Assembly (NCBI GenBank): GCA_009103225.1
Contig: RHPI01001715.1
Span: 779,836-802,881 of the forward strand
Length of the DNA stretch: 23,046 nt
Origin: Chlorokybus atmophyticus
Taxonomy: Eukaryota > Streptophyta > Chlorokybophyceae > Chlorokybales > Chlorokybaceae
Reading direction: 5' to 3'
Shown here: piece after piece, positions 1 through 11,019 of the stretch
Numbering within the stretch: the first letter of the stretch is position 1
How the letters are laid out: every line of letters starts with the position of its first letter
The notes under the pieces: model-generated
Seen by the model: the letters and a program-made list of their open reading frames with translations, nothing else
The model's database searches: none
What the model was told of the DNA's origin: nothing
Position numbers and translations under genes: made by a program

Positions 1-1579
1 CCCCCCCCCCTGACATAAAAGGGGGTATTCAAATGGGGGGGGGGGTCAACTCTTTGGGAGGCATGTTGTAACAACCATCTCGGCCATGGTATGAAAAGTC
101 GCTATCATGAGAGGAGGCCTAACGGTTTTATAATTCAATATTCAGCATGGTGCTACACATGTAACGATAACACCTTACGCAAATGCTCATTCAGCATTGG
201 ACCTGTAACCTTGCGTGGGAGGTTTTGCACTCGCCTTCCGTTACTTACCCTTCCCTTTCGTTATGTACTCTTACCAAAGAAGTAGTTTATTGGAATTTAA
301 CTCATGCATTTAAATTACTTACATCATAGCCTAACCCCGCTTGGTCAGTGAAACTTTATATACTTTTTACATTATGTAAAGGCTCATCATGTGATAAAGC
401 CAATTGTAGCATATTATGGTGTTGAAATGTTATAATTCAAATATGCAACATATTTAAATGTAATATGTATATATGGGCGTATTCATGTCATATTTAAGTA
501 CTGTGAAAAAAACACATATGCAAATACGGATAATGACTTAATGTACATGATATATCTATAATAAATACATAAATACTTACATGCTTATAAGCATATGCAC
601 ACAAATGATCAATGCATACACGAACCTATACACTAACTTCATCGTGGACTAATTGGGCCGCGGCTTTAAACCGGGTACCTGGTAATCACGGCCTATTACC
701 GGTAGACTTGATGATACCCTCTAGAGCAGAAATGAAAATTATGTTTCCGCGAGCATGCCAGGGTTTGATTGGTCCATAAACGGTCAACGAAGCAAGCGCA
801 ATCACTCTTGCAATCGGAATGACTAAGGTCACCCTTAGTCAGTCCGATCACCTTACAGGAAAGGGGACTCTCGTTCCCCCACGCGTCCCCGCAAGCCACA
901 AACTTGTGAGACCAAATCCGCCACCACCAGCTCAGTCTCCAATCACGCGCGGGAAAGCGCACGCTCTGGGTCGCCGCCGTCACGCCCGATGGATTGCAAA
1001 GTGCCAGCAGTGTCGTTTGGCGCCCCCGGGGAGCACAGCTCGATATCCGCCCACCCCGCGGCCACGTGATGATATCCGCCGCAAACGTGCGGCTGCTGGG
1101 TAGCTTGAGAGACTCGCTTGCCTGCCTTGTGCTTGCCGGCGGCGGAGGCGGAGGAGGAGGAGGAGGGAGCAACCTCCGGGACGGTGTCAGCGGGTGAAGG
1201 ACACTCGGGAGCACTAGGGTAGACTGGGTCAGTCGCAGCTTGTTCAGCAGCGACGCATTGCTCTCCTGGTGTCGCACGTGCATGCCGTCCACTCGACGCT
1301 GTTGTTGCTCTTGCTCGTCAACAGCGAGCTGAGAGCTTCCCCAGCAGGTACGTCACGACGTCTGCCATAGCATGGTATTGACAATGCTGGACACGATGGT
1401 CAATGTTAGGGCACGCTCCTCGTCGTCACATCACAGCTCTCATTCCCCGCTTACGGCAAGCAGGTTGACCGTCCCGTCCCGTCAACTATCAACACAGAGT
1501 GAGCTGGCAAGCCAGGGCGGCCTGACACCCTAGACCAGACTGCTTGCTGCTGTCACAATTACCATCCATTGCCATCAGC
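1..1579. other. Non-coding 5' flank with a sharp AT-to-GC change
   Basis: No supported gene. Positions 1-10 are a run of ten C, followed by TGACATAAAAGG (11-22) and a second G run near 36-46. From there to about 650 the sequence is strongly AT-rich. After about 655 it becomes GC-rich up to the sulfotransferase start. A purine-rich GGC/GGA repeat lies at about 1137-1168. An open frame of 198 codons runs on the minus strand (696-1292), but its composition (proline run from the GGA repeat, no domain, no conserved motif) looks like chance. The GC-rich part probably holds the promoter and 5' UTR of the sulfotransferase gene. Confidence 0.6.
1137..1168. repeat. GGC/GGA trinucleotide repeat
   Basis: A short imperfect repeat of GGC, GGA and GGAGGA units about 400 bases upstream of the sulfotransferase start. 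It creates the polyglycine or polyproline runs in the open frames that cross it. Confidence 0.8.
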
Positions 1580-4128
1580 ATGGCACCGTTGCACTGTTCC
1601 GTGCCGGTTGTGCTGCGAGCTTGCCTCCTCATGCTTCTGGGCTGCTGCGCCACTGTCGGTGCTGGCGCTGAGGAGCAGCAGGCGGAGGCGGCCAAGAAGA
1701 TCTTTCTCTTCAACACCACAGGGGACGAGCAGAGCCGCTGGGCGCATGCTGCGCTGAACGTCCAGCTGTTGCAGCGCCAGGCCGCCGAAGGCAATGGCCA
1801 CTTCTACGGCCCCGCCGCCGCCGAAGCCTCACACGGTGCGAGAGGTGCCTGGAGCGCACAGCTGGATCGAAGAGCATTTGTGTTGCACTGTGCTGTGTGT
1901 TCCCACAGAGCACTAGTTCAACGTTTCAGCTGTGTCCAGGGGACTGCCCATTGTTTTCGTGCATATGGCATGCAGTGGTAGCATTTCAACCAGAAAGTTT
2001 GTTTCTCAATTGCTTTGTGCGGTAGTAACATTGTGCTGTACATGCGCATCATCGGTGGTGGCTAGGTATGGTGCATTTGTGACTGTGTGTGCTGGTATGT
2101 TGTGTGCAGAGTTCCCCACATCCGACAAGCCGCACGCGCTCCCGCAGGAGCCCGGATCGCCCACCGTTCCTCTCATATGCAGCGGGGACCGTTTGTTGCC
2201 CAATGCGATGATTGTTGGTGTCCCAAAGGTACTTACACACACTCGCGTGCAATTACGCGCATTTCCCCAGATCCATGTGGCACACATGTATGTGTGTTGG
2301 TATGCACGCATGCATGCACACTGGCATATGAGGCAGGCACACTTATCAGCTGCTGTGTTTACTCATCACAATTGCCTGTTTCCTTTTCAGGCTGCGACAA
2401 CCACACTCTGGGGCTACTTGGTCCAGTAAGTCACCAGGCTCATGATCACACACAGCATGTCACCATCATCATCTTCACCACCAATCTTTCTCATCACATA
2501 TTGAACACGTGCAGCAATGTGACGGGTGCGGGGCGCGTGTGGTCGTACCCCAAGGAGCAGCAGTTCTTTGGGCGGCCGCAGGACCTATTTTCCAACCCCA
2601 CCGAACGACTGCACTTATACCGCAAGCTCTTCCCGGAGTGCTCTGCCGCCCAAGATGGGGTAAGCTGAGTACGAACAGATTGAGCCAATGTGTGTGTAGC
2701 TTGCTGCACACAACTCAGCATCAAGTGCAATGTGAACAAGTAAGCATGTGGTAGTGTGCACGCGCCAGTTGCCGTGCTATAGCATGCCAACTCACGCTTA
2801 CCTTGAGTGCACTCGAGTGATCCTACCAACAGCACGCTATGCTGCAATCCCAAACTGATTGATTAACTTTGCTCTACACCAGCTGATCTGTCATCAGTCC
2901 ACTGTGTTGCACAGTGGCAAGGTCCTAGTGTGCACTGTTTATGGTATCAACTTGTTCTAATGTAGAGTATGTTCACAAGACAACGTGATAGTGTCACCTG
3001 CTCATCGCTAGGCATGACATGTTGATGTGTGTGTCTTCCCCAATGCAGAAGCTCCAATACGTTGTGGACGCGAGTCCAGACTATATGCTTCACGCTGAGA
3101 GCTCCGCGGCTCACATCGCTCAGATGTACGGTCGCGACCTGGCAAAGCAGCTTCGTTTCGTGATCAGTCTCCGCGACCCCGTAGACCAGATGTTCAGCTG
3201 GTTCAACCACTTGGGTCGCCACAATGGCCGCGTGCCGTGCAATATGAGCTTCGACGAATGGGTCCCGCACCAGCTCGACGTTGTGCGCAACTGCCTCGAG
3301 CAGGTCGATGCGCTTGGGGACATAAGGAGGATGTACCTAGCGTGCCAGGGGAAGCTAGCGGACCGAAATTGGTACGCCGCTGCACTGTCAGCGTGGCTGT
3401 CGTACTTCTCGGCAGACTCGGTGCTGGTACTTGACTTTGCCAGGATCAAAGAGAACCCACGAGACGCCGTCCAACAGGTAACCATGCTTGATGTGGGCAT
3501 GACATAGCTCTATGAGTGGGATCAAGATCACAGGCTGCCCTACGCAGCTGTAGGACATGCTCTTACACATGAACATGCGTGCGTGCACTCTGACTGGTTA
3601 TGAATATCCTGGCAGTGTGGGTAGAGACCGCGCAGTAGCGGTGTTGTTACCAACACCTCCATGCCATGTTGGTCTCTATTGCATGCATCATTCTGTGCAC
3701 CTGATCATTGTTAGTTGACGAGTAGTAGGCAGAGACGATATATGAACACTGTTAGTAGCTCAGGACTATCTTCCTGCGACCATTAGCACGCCGTACTGCT
3801 CGCTTCTCGAGCATCGGCTCTTTATTGCTTACCCTTCCACCTCAATGCGCAGGTGTTTGACCATCTCGGTCTTGAGCTTGCTGCGGGCGATCTCCCCGAG
3901 GAGCACCTCAACGACGCTAGCACACACGTCGACAACCCGTGCGGCAACCAGCCGGACATGCTCCCCTCTACGCGCGCGGATCTGGAGGAGTTCTTCGCGC
4001 CCTTCAACGCCCAGCTGCGAACACTGCTGAAGCAACTGTACCCGGATCGAGATGCACCCGGATTTGCAGAACGAGACTATCAGAAGCTGGTTATTGGGAA
4101 GCAGTCTTCGATTGACGAGCGGCGCTGA
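1580..4128 (+). CDS. Golgi-type sulfotransferase, six exons, 422 aa
   Basis: Likely transfers sulfate from PAPS to a carbohydrate or similar acceptor in the Golgi lumen. Exons: 1580-1844, 2110-2228, 2391-2425, 2515-2659, 3049-3477, 3853-4128; all introns are GT-AG and phases match. Residues about 9-30 form a hydrophobic segment (signal peptide or type II anchor). The 5'-PSB loop is GVPKAATTTLWGYL (125-138), with candidate catalytic Lys128; an intron falls directly after its codon. VDASPDYM (194-201) precedes the 3'-PB motif LRDPVDQMFSWFN (229-241), with Arg230 and Ser238 as expected PAPS ligands. Sequons at Asn45, Asn141 and Asn253 fit a luminal protein. KEQQFF near 155 resembles the KEphhF stretch of CHST-type enzymes. 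Start: the first in-frame ATG, placing the hydrophobic segment at the N-terminus. The acceptor substrate cannot be told from the sequence. The fold assignment is firm; exon 1 to 2 joining is the least certain step. Confidence 0.85.
3622..3678 (+). other. Nested hairpin inside sulfotransferase intron 5
   Basis: An outer 8-bp stem (TAGAGACC 3622-3629 with GGTCTCTA 3671-3678) encloses a 7-bp hairpin (GGTGTTG 3640-3646, loop TTAC, CAACACC 3651-3657). Function unknown; it could be chance or an intronic RNA. Confidence 0.4.
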
Positions 4129-4671
4129 TGATGATGGTCATGGTTGAGTTGGTGGGTGGGTGGGTGGGTGGGTGAGATTTGTTGGGATGTAGAGGGTTGG
4201 ATCTTGCATAGATGAAGAAATAGGGACTTAGCGGGCTGGCGAGTAAGCGTATGCAATCACCAGAGCAGCCCCCAGATGATTATAGACACGTTTGCACACA
4301 GGTTGAGTACTTAACCAGTTGAGGTACATTTATTGTTATGCAATACATAGTATATGTTGGACAATTGTCTTCCCACTGATGAGTGCGCAGCTTCAATGCA
4401 TGCTCAGATTGTATGGTGATAGACTTGAAGTGCTTCATGTGATCCTGTAGCAAACAGCATATTGTCTATTTCCATTCATGACTATGCATGCTTGCTGTGG
4501 TGGCCATTGCTGTTGAAGTCGCCGGTCTTCGTGTTGCAGGTACTGGTTTTGCAATGTCGTTATGAACCATACAAGTGGTAGATGCATGTCACTGCAATTT
4601 CTAACTTCTATGCCACACTGCAATACATGAGCACAGCATTGTTCCTAGTTTCACATGTTGCCAAGCTCACG
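4129..4671. other. Convergent 3' gap between sulfotransferase and TTC12-like gene
   Basis: Holds the two 3' ends facing each other. A (GGGT)n tract lies at 4151-4173, just after the sulfotransferase stop. On the minus strand AATAAA is present at about 4329-4334, roughly 340 bases beyond the TTC12-like stop, and could serve as a polyadenylation signal. No clear signal was seen for the plus-strand gene. No other gene was recognised. Confidence 0.55.
4151..4173 (+). repeat. (GGGT)n tract after the sulfotransferase stop
   Basis: About five GGGT units in tandem on the coding strand, 23 bases after the stop codon. Four or more G3 runs could form a G-quadruplex in the 3' UTR RNA. Confidence 0.8.
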
Positions 4672-7600
4672 CTACCTCTTCTGTTTGAGCACCTCATGCA
4701 TGGACTCGATGCACCGCATCGACCTCATCCTCCCCAGCGCATTTGGATTGCTCGACATTCGTGCGAGGGCTATTGCGGCGTTGTGCCTTGCGCTCCACGC
4801 CATCTTATCATCCCTCATAACACCCACCAATGCCGGCACTAACTCCTCTCCTTGTCCCAACACTCCCAACACGTTAGAGTCCTTTGCGCACTCCGACACG
4901 CACAACGCCGCGTTGCCCGCCACATTGGAGTTGGGCGAGATGAGGGCGTGTTGTAGAGTGGGAAGCCAGGAAGGTTGGGATGCGAGGGAGTGCGTGCCTT
5001 CACGCGTGGTTGATATGGATGCCAAGAGGCGGATGATGCATTCGAGGATGGCTTCGTGGTCGTTGTCTGCATGGTGTGGTGCTTTGGTAGTTGGAGGGAT
5101 ATGTGCGCATAGCGAGGCGGCAATGCTTTCTTGTGCCAGTTGCTTGGTCACCTGCAGTGGAGCACATGGATATACCTCAGTCATCAAATAGAAGTGCAGA
5201 CTTATAATGCATATGGGTTGTGGGTGTGCACACTGCACGCACACACCCACAACCCTTCAAGGTTCTGCATGTGCGCCTAGTAAGCAAATGCACTTGCACT
5301 CACGCGCATGTTGACATGCCATGCGCTCTTGCATGTGTCTGCAGTAGCACTACATGTGTGCTCGCACAAGTACACTCACGCAGGCCCTCACACAGGCACA
5401 AACATGTCATTGTGCGATGTTGCGCGCACAACTGACCGTTGGGTGTGCTGCGAGGCGGCAGAGCACGCCCAACGCAAGCGCGGATATTGAACCTGTTGGC
5501 CTTTCGCCGAGTACGCTGAGCCTCAGCAAGGTGTGCGCGATGCCCTCGCGCTCTGCCAACAGATCCCGAAGAGTCCCTGCATCATCATGCCAGTTCACTG
5601 CAGTGTCTAACAAACTCACTGATTGCCAATCCATGAAGCAGGAGTCAACACATGCACATACACAAGCATTGCCTCACCTTTTAGGCAACAGTTTTTCAAA
5701 CACCCCAACACTGCCTTCACCACACTCTCGTCTTGCTTCTGCATCGACACACACAACATGTTACGCAAGTACAACATACATCAACAACAGCGAGCCTGCT
5801 GCCATCATCTTACCCTCTCTATCACTTCTGCCAGCACCGACATCGCCGCAGCCCCGATATTGCAATCTGCAAGTGTGTCCCGCATGCGCGGGTGCATGCA
5901 CAAGTTGCCCAACAGTGCTGCTGCGGCTGCTGTAATGGAAGGTGAAGACTCTGTCAAGTAGGCAACCACCCGCTTGAGCGCCTGCACACCAGTGCACAAT
6001 ACATTTGTGTATACATGCAGCTGTGTGCGTGCGCATGTGTGTGTCATGTTGGTCTTACTGATGGGTGTGTAGCAAACTGGGTTTGCACCATTTCCTCAAC
6101 AGCGCAGTTGCGGAGGATACCAATCATGATCCCATGCAAATTGTCATCAACCTTGCTTTCAAGCAAGTTCAGCAGTTGCTGCGGGTCAGCGCACAGCACA
6201 CGCCTCCCGCACTCTGTCGCACATCACAACATTTTGTTTGTCGTTATTGATAACCAACACGACACCCAACATGATGTCCAACTCACTGTGCGTGCTCGCG
6301 GTCTCAAGAAGTTCGGCTACTGCGCGGGTGATGTCCACGTGGTCTGTGGCTTCCGTCTGGCTTTCTTCTTTGGGTTCCCTCCCCTTTCCAGGCAGTAGCC
6401 AAAGCTGTTTCGCGACTGCAGCGAGAGTGCCGTCCTTCGTCAGTTGAGACGCATTGGCTTCTGTGCTTGCAGGAAAAGAAACCAAGTCCAACTCAGAGTT
6501 GGTCGAGTCACCAACCACAGTGGAGTCACAGTTACCTTATGCTATGTCTCAAGGAACTCACTAATCAGTGAGTGACACGAGTGCTGGGGACTACCTGGCT
6601 TGACATATGTGACTTTGAAGTTGGTAAAGCAGATGAAGCAAGATCATAACTGTAGAAAGGATCAGAGTGCATACGCACGCGTATGTACATGCGCGTGCAC
6701 CTGTGCGTGTGTAAGTGCATGCAAGTGCGTGCGCACGCGTGGTATGGTATAGACCCGTGGTTGCATGCATGTGCGTGTCTACCTTTTTGCGCGTGCGTGT
6801 ACAGGTGTGTATAAATGAGCATGTGCGTGTTTGATCTCGTTGGAATAACACGAACTCAAAACGTCGTACCTTCTGTGGCCAGCAAGGCCAACACACGCAG
6901 CGCGCCTGCTCTGCACTCGACACTCGCAGACTCTTTGGCGCACGCGGATAGCGCGTGCAACCCCCCCTTCGCTCGCACGTACGCCATAGTGATGCTCTTG
7001 TCTTTGTCCTCGCTCACCGCCTCGTGCATGGCCTTGAGTGAGGCCAATAAGGCTGTCAATGGTGCATGTTGGTGATCAGTCATGGCTTGGAGAAGTCCAT
7101 CAAGCGATGACGTTGGGTCTTTATCGGTATGGATGACGCTCACACGCTGCAAAGCCTCCTCTTCTTGCAGTCTGAACACCAGTCATCGACTTATATAAAA
7201 GTCACAGACACACACGCACGCGCACACCCATCCACTCATCCACCCACCCCACCCACCCACCCCACCCACCCACCCACCTGCCTAACACATCTCTCCTTAG
7301 CTCCTCCACCTCCTCCTCGTTCCCTTCCTCCCTCTTCTCGATCGCTAACTCGACATCCCTCATCGCCCCTCTCAGCAGCTCCGACCTCGCCTCCGCCGTC
7401 GCTGACGAGAGGGTGCAGAGGCCCAAGCAAGCGCGCGTGCGACGCAGGAGGGACTTGAGGGAAGAGGAGTCGAGGGTGAGGGCGGAGTTGCAGTCGGAGA
7501 GGGCAGGGGCGAACCTGAGGAGGTGAGTGGGTGTGTTTTGTAGTACAGTGGTGGGTGGGTGGGTGGATGTACTCGTTGACTGCTAGAAATGGTGATCTGA

Positions 7601-8555
7601 TGCATGCACGTCGCAACACGCATGGTATGCATGTGACCATGTACTTAAGCAGCACCTCTGGAGTTTGATGTGGGCTTGCGCGCGGTTGGAGTACAGAACA
7701 GCGGTGTTGGTGGTGGTGGTTGATGCCAGCTGGATGGCCTCGCTGTACTTTTCACACGCCTCTTCAAACCTCTGCTCCTTGTACAACTTGTTGCCCTAGC
7801 AGAGATGCTACACCCAATCACTCTCAACCAACAAACAACAAACACTAGCGATAACAACAGTAACAACAACACGCTTCCCAACCTCTTCTTGGAGCCGTTT
7901 GATCTGCGCTTCACTTCTCTCCCTTTGCTGCGCTGCCCTCGCTCTAGCATCAGCCTCAGCGGAAGCCATAAACGCTTTGGCTTTATCTGGCAAAGCCGCA
8001 GCCAAGCCGTCATTTGGGACGTCTTTCGCTCCCACCTCCTCGCTCCCTTCTTCATCCTCCTGCCAGCGCTCCCACCGCCTATAATCTGTACAGCCCTTCT
8101 TCTTACCCATCAACGCCTGTGTGGTGCATCATCTGTTACAACAAGCAGCACGTGTCGTATAAAAAGTCAACTTGTGATCCCCCCCAATGAGCAGTGTTCT
8201 TCACCTTTTCTGATGTGATGGGGAGGGCTGTCCGGACCGCACTGGTGGTGATGTTGGTGGTTGTGGCAGTTGTGGCGGTGCTGTGTGCATGAGACGGTGA
8301 GGCTGACGATAATGTTGCTGTTGATGTTGATGTTGATTGGGAATGATGAGTCTTCTTGTCAAGGTCGTAAGGGTCGACTGTTCCGGCACACAGCCCGCGG
8401 ACGAGCTTGTCTGCAGACAATGTATGTGTGCATGTGTATGTACGCAGGTGTGTGCGTGTGTATGAGTTGTGCAGGTACAAGTAGTGCTTACCAACGTTGT
8501 CCACTCTAGACAGGAAGTCGTCCAGCTCATCCGCCTCCTTCGCCGCCGCCATCAT
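4672..8555 (-). CDS. TTC12: TTC12-like TPR and armadillo-repeat protein (dynein assembly), 12 exons, 800 aa
   Basis: Human TTC12 is a cytoplasmic factor for assembly of axonemal dynein arms; this looks like its orthologue (705 aa in human). Exons in transcript order: 8555-8492, 8410-8205, 8116-7883, 7795-7656, 7514-7278, 7171-6870, 6460-6287, 6213-6059, 5981-5814, 5738-5678, 5618-5437, 5151-4672; the sum is exactly 801 codons. The N-terminus (ELDDFLSRVDNVDKLV) resembles the human one. AFMASAEADARARA precedes TPR 1 (EEGNKLYKEQRFEEACEKY, from about 167) and TPR 2 (RFAPALSDCNSALTL, about 215-229). Residues about 330-790 are armadillo-like helices; AGNAALCVSECAKDSNVLGV near the C-terminus matches human VGNAALCLGNC. 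Start: the first ATG of an ATGATG pair at 8555. Exon 10 (61 nt) and intron 10 (59 nt) are short; introns 7 and 10 are the less certain ones. Residues about 40-75 are Ser/Thr-rich. Confidence 0.82.
5215..5255 (-). other. Perfect 14-bp inverted repeat in TTC12-like intron 11
   Basis: GGGTTGTGGGTGTG (5215-5228) pairs perfectly with CACACCCACAACCC (5242-5255) across a 13-nt loop. It lies within the 285-nt intron 11 (5152-5436), about 100 bases before its acceptor. Confidence 0.7.
6660..6815. repeat. Alternating purine-pyrimidine (TG/CG/CA) stretch in TTC12-like intron 6
   Basis: The middle of the longest intron of the gene (6461-6869, 409 nt) is rich in TGCG, GTGCGC, ACGCGT and GCATGCATG steps, a simple-sequence pattern of alternating purine and pyrimidine. 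Such tracts are prone to form Z-DNA. No coding or RNA gene was recognised in it. Confidence 0.6.
7240..7277 (-). repeat. (GGGT)n tract starting at the 5' splice site of TTC12-like intron 5
   Basis: Read on the coding strand, the intron begins GTGGGTGGGTGGG and carries many consecutive G3/G4 runs spaced by single T. The donor GT of intron 5 is therefore the first base pair of the repeat. The RNA could fold as a G-quadruplex over the 5' splice site. Confidence 0.75.
7550..7566 (-). repeat. Short (CCCA)n tract in TTC12-like intron 4
   Basis: Several CCCA units (GGGT on the plus strand) near the 3' end of intron 4 (7515-7655), about 36 bases from the acceptor. On the transcript it forms a pyrimidine-rich stretch upstream of the AG. 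Confidence 0.7.
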
Positions 8556-10078
8556 CTGGCTGTTGAGTGACAAGAGCGGTGTGGGCGCTTAACGACAAGT
8601 GTTGGAATTGCCGTTGAAGGCGCCGCTCACGTGACCACCAACGGCGGCAACAAGTCTTGCACCATCTAACGAACTGTACAGTAACGGCGTGCGAGAGATA
8701 CTATCACAGGGGGTGCAAGCTCTGCCCTCGGTGTAAAGGATCCCCTTACTGAATAGCCACACACCCATTTGACCAATAGATCAAACTCGATCTCTCTATC
8801 AACAGGAACATGTACATTGATTGAGCCGTCATTCAGCTGACAACATCAATCGAGAAGCGAAACAAAACCAATAAATGTAAGATCGCATATGAATGTCCGA
8901 TCTTGACATGTGCCGCGACAGTGCATATGTTAAACTTCAAGTGTTGTGAGGGGATGTGGGTGGTATGCGCTAATGACATCGCGAATTTTCGTAAACAACA
9001 TTTGTTAAGAAATTGTTTTACATGTTTTCAACGACTATTTAAGAGCACAAATGTTGCATGCATTTCAGTTTGTGGTCTAAAATATAGTTGAAGGTAAAGA
9101 TTAAGAAACTTACAAGTTGCTGCTTGGTCAAGTAGTTTATAGCATGACGGTACTCGTGTATATGCGTATGTATACTGCATTCAATAAACATTGCGGTCGC
9201 TGTGTGCATTTTGATACACGCGGCAACGCGCATCGTCGCATGTTGCTTTTGCTCGCAAAGCAAATGATGCTTTTTGCTTGTGATTCCGCGCTCTTTAACC
9301 AGAACCGTTGGATTCCATTATACTATGCTCAGCAGCATGAACTATTATAGTTAACGATAACTGGTAAACCAAAATGCAAGTTATTGCATTGCAAATGCAT
9401 TTCGCGTGTGGTAATAGAAGTAACATGTCGACTTGATGCGTTCACACGCATAATCATCTTTTTATGGATGTGATGTAATCCACGTACAATATATTATTAT
9501 TTGCATTTTGTAGCTGGTGCATTAATAAAGTGTTACAACTTTATAGTGGATGTGCATTATTGCATACCCAGTGGGTGGATTGTTGCACATTTTTAATGTA
9601 CCACGTCTGACGAGCATTTCAACTGTTTTTGTTCACATGATAAGGAGGTCGGTGGCACAAAAGCGCTGATTTGTAGTCACAGGATAACCTAAGTAAGCCT
9701 CAGGTATCTGTGATACCATGCACCGGTAAAGTTGCAACCAAACAAACTGCACGATCAGTTCAGGTGATGTCAGATGAGCTCACAATGTTGTGCAACAATA
9801 GATGCTATGACACTAACAACATGCCAAAATTAAATCACTTAAGCGGTGAGAATGATCTTGCTCTCATGTTCGTGTTTGCACTTACATCATCCCTGCTCTG
9901 AGCTTTTAAAGCCACTGTTATGTGTTACTAACACATACCATTATCAACATTGTTGTTTTATGTGGTTATTGCCTTCATACAGGTTGCCAATGCCTTCCGA
10001 ATCTGTCAACCTGCCCTAATGGACTAACGCCGCTCCATGTGCTTTATTTCCTAAATCTGCCGAAACTTTCATTGTTTG

Positions 10079-10138
10079 ACTCGGGTAACTCCACCTTTTA
10101 TATCAAGGGCTTGACATAAAAGGTGGAGCTACCCGAGT
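10079..10138. repeat. Near-perfect 29-bp palindrome with a 2-nt centre
   Basis: The left arm 10079-10107 and right arm 10110-10138 pair at 27 of 29 positions around a GG centre. The right arm begins CTTGACATAAAAGGTGGAGC. The arms differ at one A/G site and one transition in the TTTATATCAAG / TTTATGTCAAG part. The 12-mer TGACATAAAAGG of the right arm also occurs at 11-22. No transposase and no target-site duplication could be identified. Confidence 0.85.
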
Positions 10139-10555
10139 TTCAATGGCCTAAGTTGGCATACCATGAGTGATCACGTATGCTTAATATTATCGTGTGCACA
10201 TGGACTAGTCAGCGTGAATGGACGTCATTAACATGCCCCTCCCCCNGGTCGTGTTATGATGAGTGCAACAACATCTAACATAAGGTATTACAGCGATGAT
10301 GTGGTCACGTGTCTGAAAGAAAAAGAGCATTTTTCTTAGTCTAGATATGCATGAGATGTTTATCAGCACAACGCTTGTAGCATTTGCCCTCATAAAAAAA
10401 AGCCCCGGCGCGTACAACGCCAATGATGTGGCAAGCTCCGTTGCATAATGATACTCCGGCATTTGTTTAGGTCGTTGTAGCTGGTGCTAGCATATGTGAA
10501 TCAACATTGCAACTCAATTGTTACTTACATTACTACATATTCTGTCGAAGACAAC

Positions 10556-10700
10556 CCCTCACCCCTCTACCTTAGGTGTTGTAATAGACATAATACAACA
10601 CCCCACGTAGATTTTAAAAGGGGGGGGGGGGGGTATGTACCCCCCTTGTACACTCAACACCCCCCATTACAACACCCCCCACTGATTGAGGAGGGGGGAA
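10556..10700. repeat. Cluster of G/C homopolymers and small inverted repeats
   Basis: GGTGTTGTA (10575-10583) pairs with TACAACACC (10594-10602). A run of 14 G (10620-10633) then meets six C to give an 8-bp stem GGGGGGTA/TACCCCCC with a 2-nt loop (10628-10645). CAACACCCC recurs three times (about 10597, 10656 and 10671). It looks like a degraded low-complexity or MITE-like element; no coding capacity. Confidence 0.55.
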
Positions 10701-11019
10701 GGGCTTTGTTTGTAAAGGAGGGTTGCAATACGACGCAAATACGGTTATTGCCACAATGGCACCTCGCTATAACAATTACACCATATTTCGGCATGGTAAC
10801 CGATGATAAGGGCCTTGATCAAAGAGCGTAACTGATCTACTTTGGTGTCAGCAAAGTTAACATGACAAACAGAGCATTGGTAAGGTAGCCATCGGATGGC
10901 TGCCACTGGTAATAGTCGCGAGTCATTACATACGGTAACTTAATACCTTATTTCTCGTGTATTGACGCCATGATATGATCGCGGAAAATTTCTGCCATTC
11001 TAAGTAATCAAGATCGTGT

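Noticed and set aside
696-1292. A 198-codon open frame on the minus strand
   Set aside because: Biased residues from the GGA repeat, no motif, and no splice continuation; it lies in a GC-rich promoter-like region.
4655-5191. A 178-codon open frame on the plus strand
   Set aside because: It is antisense to the last TTC12-like exon, whose minus-strand reading matches a known family.
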